A stretch of DNA of 6,209 bases. Source: CAYTWW01 sp043801855. GTDB taxonomy: Archaea > Nanobdellota > Nanobdellia > Woesearchaeales > GW2011-AR15. The DNA lies in NCBI GenBank assembly GCA_043801855.1, contig JAZDLQ010000045.1:1-6209 (forward strand). The letters are read 5' to 3'. The position numbers were made by a program, and so were the translations under genes. The notes beneath the pieces are model-generated. The model did no database searches and was not told where the DNA came from. It saw nothing but the letters and a program-made list of their open reading frames with translations. Position 1 is the stretch's first letter; every line of letters begins with the position of its first letter. Below are positions 5,160 through 6,209 of the stretch, in pieces.

Positions 5160-6070
5160 TCTTCATTTAGCTTCATTTTTTCAATAAGTATCCTTGTTTT
5201 TTTTGGTATTTCAGATACAACAAACTTTTCACCTATTTTAACCCTGTAAACTTTTGAAAAATGCATTGCAACATCTTTAGGTGAAAAGCTTTCAATTATA
5301 TTATTATTGACGAGATTTCCATAAATCTTGTAGTACATTTGCAGAGCAATAAAATTAACAAACATCCAACCATATAATTTTTCATTGGATTGCATATATG
5401 TTTTATCTGCTTCCAAAATATTTTTGAAAGTATCAAATGCAACTTCAATTTGCATTCTTGCTTTTAAGTATTGAAATATTTTTTCAGCAGATATTTCTTT
5501 ACAACTAACACTCACAGCGATAGTTCCGAATTGATGCTCTTTCTCATGAAATTCATCAATAGAATTTTCTTTTTTATTAACACGATATAAAAAAGATTTT
5601 GCCTCATCAGCTTTTAAATCCTCATCAAAAAAGAGAATAATTTTTTTATTTTCCAGTGTTGTTGTTTTGTGCCATATTGGTCTATTATTATAAAAGAAAA
5701 AACTATCATATGCCTTTTTTGAATTACTGTTTGCAGCATCATAATTTATGATAGTGCTATTTCTTCTTAGTGGTAGAATATGCTCAATTTTATTGTCAAA
5801 TAACGTCTCTTCATTATGCTCTGAAAAAAAGCCTTTATCTCCAACAAATACTGCATTTTTTACTCCACTTTCTTCTATCGTTTTTTTGATAGATGAAATA
5901 TCTCTTATCGCACCATCTATTACCCTAAAAAACACAGGCATTGTTTTATCTTTTGAAAACAATAGCAGTAAGTTAAATTGCTCATGATAAATTTCATCTG
6001 AGTTATGACCAATGGACAACCAAGTGATATTTTCTGATGAAGAAAATATGTTTGTTAAATCAACAATCAA
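5144..6070 (-). CDS. IS4/IS1634-like DDE transposase, N-terminus truncated
   Basis: The 308 residues hold the whole catalytic part of an IS4-superfamily transposase. Asp4 lies in VDLTNIFS, Asp78 in VFVGDKGFFS and Glu209 in MQIEVAFDTFKN. Around it Tyr201, Arg205, Glu209 and Lys216 form a near-standard YREK signature, with one extra residue between Tyr and Arg. The segments ILPLRRNS, LEADKTYMQ and LYGWMFVNFIALQMYYK are typical of archaeal IS4/IS1634 members. Related proteins are around 500 residues, so about 150-200 N-terminal residues with the DNA-binding region are gone. The only available start is a TTG at 6070, four codons before the first catalytic Asp, and two codons upstream a TAG contributed by the repeat at 6072 closes the frame. 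There are no internal frameshifts, so truncation is probably recent. Inactive by inference. Confidence 0.85.
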   Translation of the reverse strand: MIVDLTNIFSSSENITWLSIGHNSDEIYHEQFNLLLLFSKDKTMPVFFRVIDGAIRDISSIKKTIEESGVKNAVFVGDKGFFSEHNEETLFDNKIEHILPLRRNSTIINYDAANSNSKKAYDSFFFYNNRPIWHKTTTLENKKIILFFDEDLKADEAKSFLYRVNKKENSIDEFHEKEHQFGTIAVSVSCKEISAEKIFQYLKARMQIEVAFDTFKNILEADKTYMQSNEKLYGWMFVNFIALQMYYKIYGNLVNNNIIESFSPKDVAMHFSKVYRVKIGEKFVVSEIPKKTRILIEKMKLNEDILLK

Positions 6071-6071
6071 A

Positions 6072-6100
6072 CCCTAACTCTGCTTGAATTAAGCCATAGG
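6072..6100. repeat. Second copy of the terminal repeat, 5' end of a further element
   Basis: CCCTAACTCTGCTT (6072-6085) followed by GAATTAAGCCATAGG repeats the element end at 5131 in the same orientation. Here it leads away from the truncated transposase, into a promoter and a new plus-strand gene, so it reads as the left end of another element. Confidence 0.65.
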
Positions 6101-6143
6101 CGATACTTCTTCTTCTTGTTTATTCTCTAAAAAATACACACAA

Positions 6144-6159
6144 ACGAAAGATATAAATA
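6144..6159 (+). promoter_or_regulatory. Strong archaeal promoter (BRE plus TATA box)
   Basis: ACGAAAG (6144-6150) followed by TATAAATA (6152-6159) is close to the archaeal BRE/TATA consensus. A start about 27 bases on, near 6182, leaves only some five bases before ATG 6187, giving a nearly leaderless mRNA. Confidence 0.65.
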
Positions 6160-6163
6160 GTAG

Positions 6164-6191
6164 TTCATATTACTTAATTAAGCAATATGAA
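6164..6191. promoter_or_regulatory. Near-perfect 28-bp palindrome over the start codon
   Basis: TTCATATT (6164-6171) pairs with AATATGAA (6184-6191). Between them lies the perfect palindrome CTTAATTAAG (6173-6182), leaving one mismatched pair (A6172/C6183), so 13 of 14 pairs match. It covers the predicted transcription start and the ATG at 6187. A self-repressing operator is the simplest reading; in a longer transcript it would hide the start codon. Confidence 0.55.
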
Positions 6192-6209
6192 ACAAACAAT
6201 ACCAGGATG
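6187..6209 (+). CDS. Start of a plus-strand gene, cut by the window edge
   Basis: ATG 6187 begins MKQTIPG and runs off the end. It is placed by the TATA box at 6152-6159 and the AT-rich spacer; no Shine-Dalgarno site is present, in keeping with a leaderless mRNA. From its position inside the terminal repeat at 6072 it may be the N-terminus of an IS4/IS1634-like transposase related to the truncated one at 5144-6070. Seven residues cannot confirm that. Confidence 0.45.

Larger units (their letters stand above)
5131..6071 (-). mobile_element. Truncated IS4/IS1634-like insertion sequence (copy A)
   Basis: The element begins with the terminal repeat at 5131 and carries one minus-strand transposase to 6070. 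Its other end is missing: the transposase is cut at 6071/6072 by a second terminal repeat in the same plus-strand orientation. Since element ends should face each other, the repeat at 6072 belongs to another copy or an inverted piece. Copy A itself sits inside the IS481-like gene. Confidence 0.65.
6072..6209 (+). mobile_element. Left end of a second IS of the same family (copy B), partial
   Basis: This starts with the terminal repeat, then a 115-base leader with a strong archaeal promoter, then the first codons of a plus-strand gene. The arrangement is that of an IS 5' end with its transposase beginning shortly inside. It may instead be the inverted 5' half of copy A. The window ends before the protein can be identified. 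Confidence 0.5.

Noticed and set aside
5131..6085. The paired 14-bp repeats as a target-site duplication of one insertion
   Set aside because: The similarity extends imperfectly past 14 bp in the inward direction and includes the transposase stop codon, which fits related element ends rather than duplicated target DNA.

Overview
The window is AT-rich, low-GC DNA that most resembles an archaeon, possibly a DPANN lineage of the Woesearchaeota/Pacearchaeota type. The lineage is an inference; the archaeal call rests on four observations. There is a DUF2080-type small protein (an archaeal transposon-associated family). There are TATA/BRE-like promoters at leaderless distance from start codons (6144-6159 before 6187; 4022-4034 on the minus strand before 3996). 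Transcripts appear to end in plain oligo-T tracts. Shine-Dalgarno sites match the archaeal/bacterial 16S tail (GAGGT, GAGGTGAT).

Region 1 (1-2050) is intact chromosomal sequence: a likely cold-response cluster on the plus strand. A 264-base leader carries a perfect 26-bp palindrome with a third copy of its half-site, a small hairpin, a TATA-like box and a possible 21-residue leader ORF. It is followed by a 69-residue CxxC/CxxC zinc-ribbon protein, a cold-shock-domain protein (65 aa) and a complete RhlE-like DEAD-box RNA helicase (413 aa) with an RG/GS-rich tail. The three proteins make functional sense together: RNA chaperone, RNA helicase and a small zinc protein. A two-way oligo-T/oligo-A terminator closes the cluster at 2028-2050.

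Region 2 (2050-6209) is a graveyard of nested mobile elements. A minus-strand membrane-protein gene with a lysine-rich tail is broken by several frame disruptions. Beside it lies a 5'-truncated, frameshifted IS1182-like transposase relic (about 2650-3674). This abuts the first 60 or so residues of an IS66-like transposase, which overlaps by ATGA an upstream 45-aa DUF2080 protein that was not previously delimited (minus strand, 3996-3859). A divergent 53-aa ribbon-helix-helix-like protein (4155-4316, plus strand) is a possible surviving small gene. An IS481-like rve integrase (4361-5122, minus) keeps its DDE triad but is cut in its N-terminal helix-turn-helix by the terminal repeat of an IS4/IS1634-like element (5131-6070, minus). 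That element is itself cut just before its first catalytic Asp by a second copy of the same terminal repeat, in the opposite sense as an element end, at 6072. This repeat leads into a strong TATA promoter and a new plus-strand gene starting at 6187, which runs off the window.

The most interesting points are the nested same-family IS ends at 5131 and 6072, the near-perfect 28-bp palindrome over the start codon at 6187, the 26-bp palindrome ahead of the cold-shock cluster, and the DUF2080 gene whose start sits against a hairpin. I see no CRISPR array, tRNA, rRNA or recognisable new defence system.
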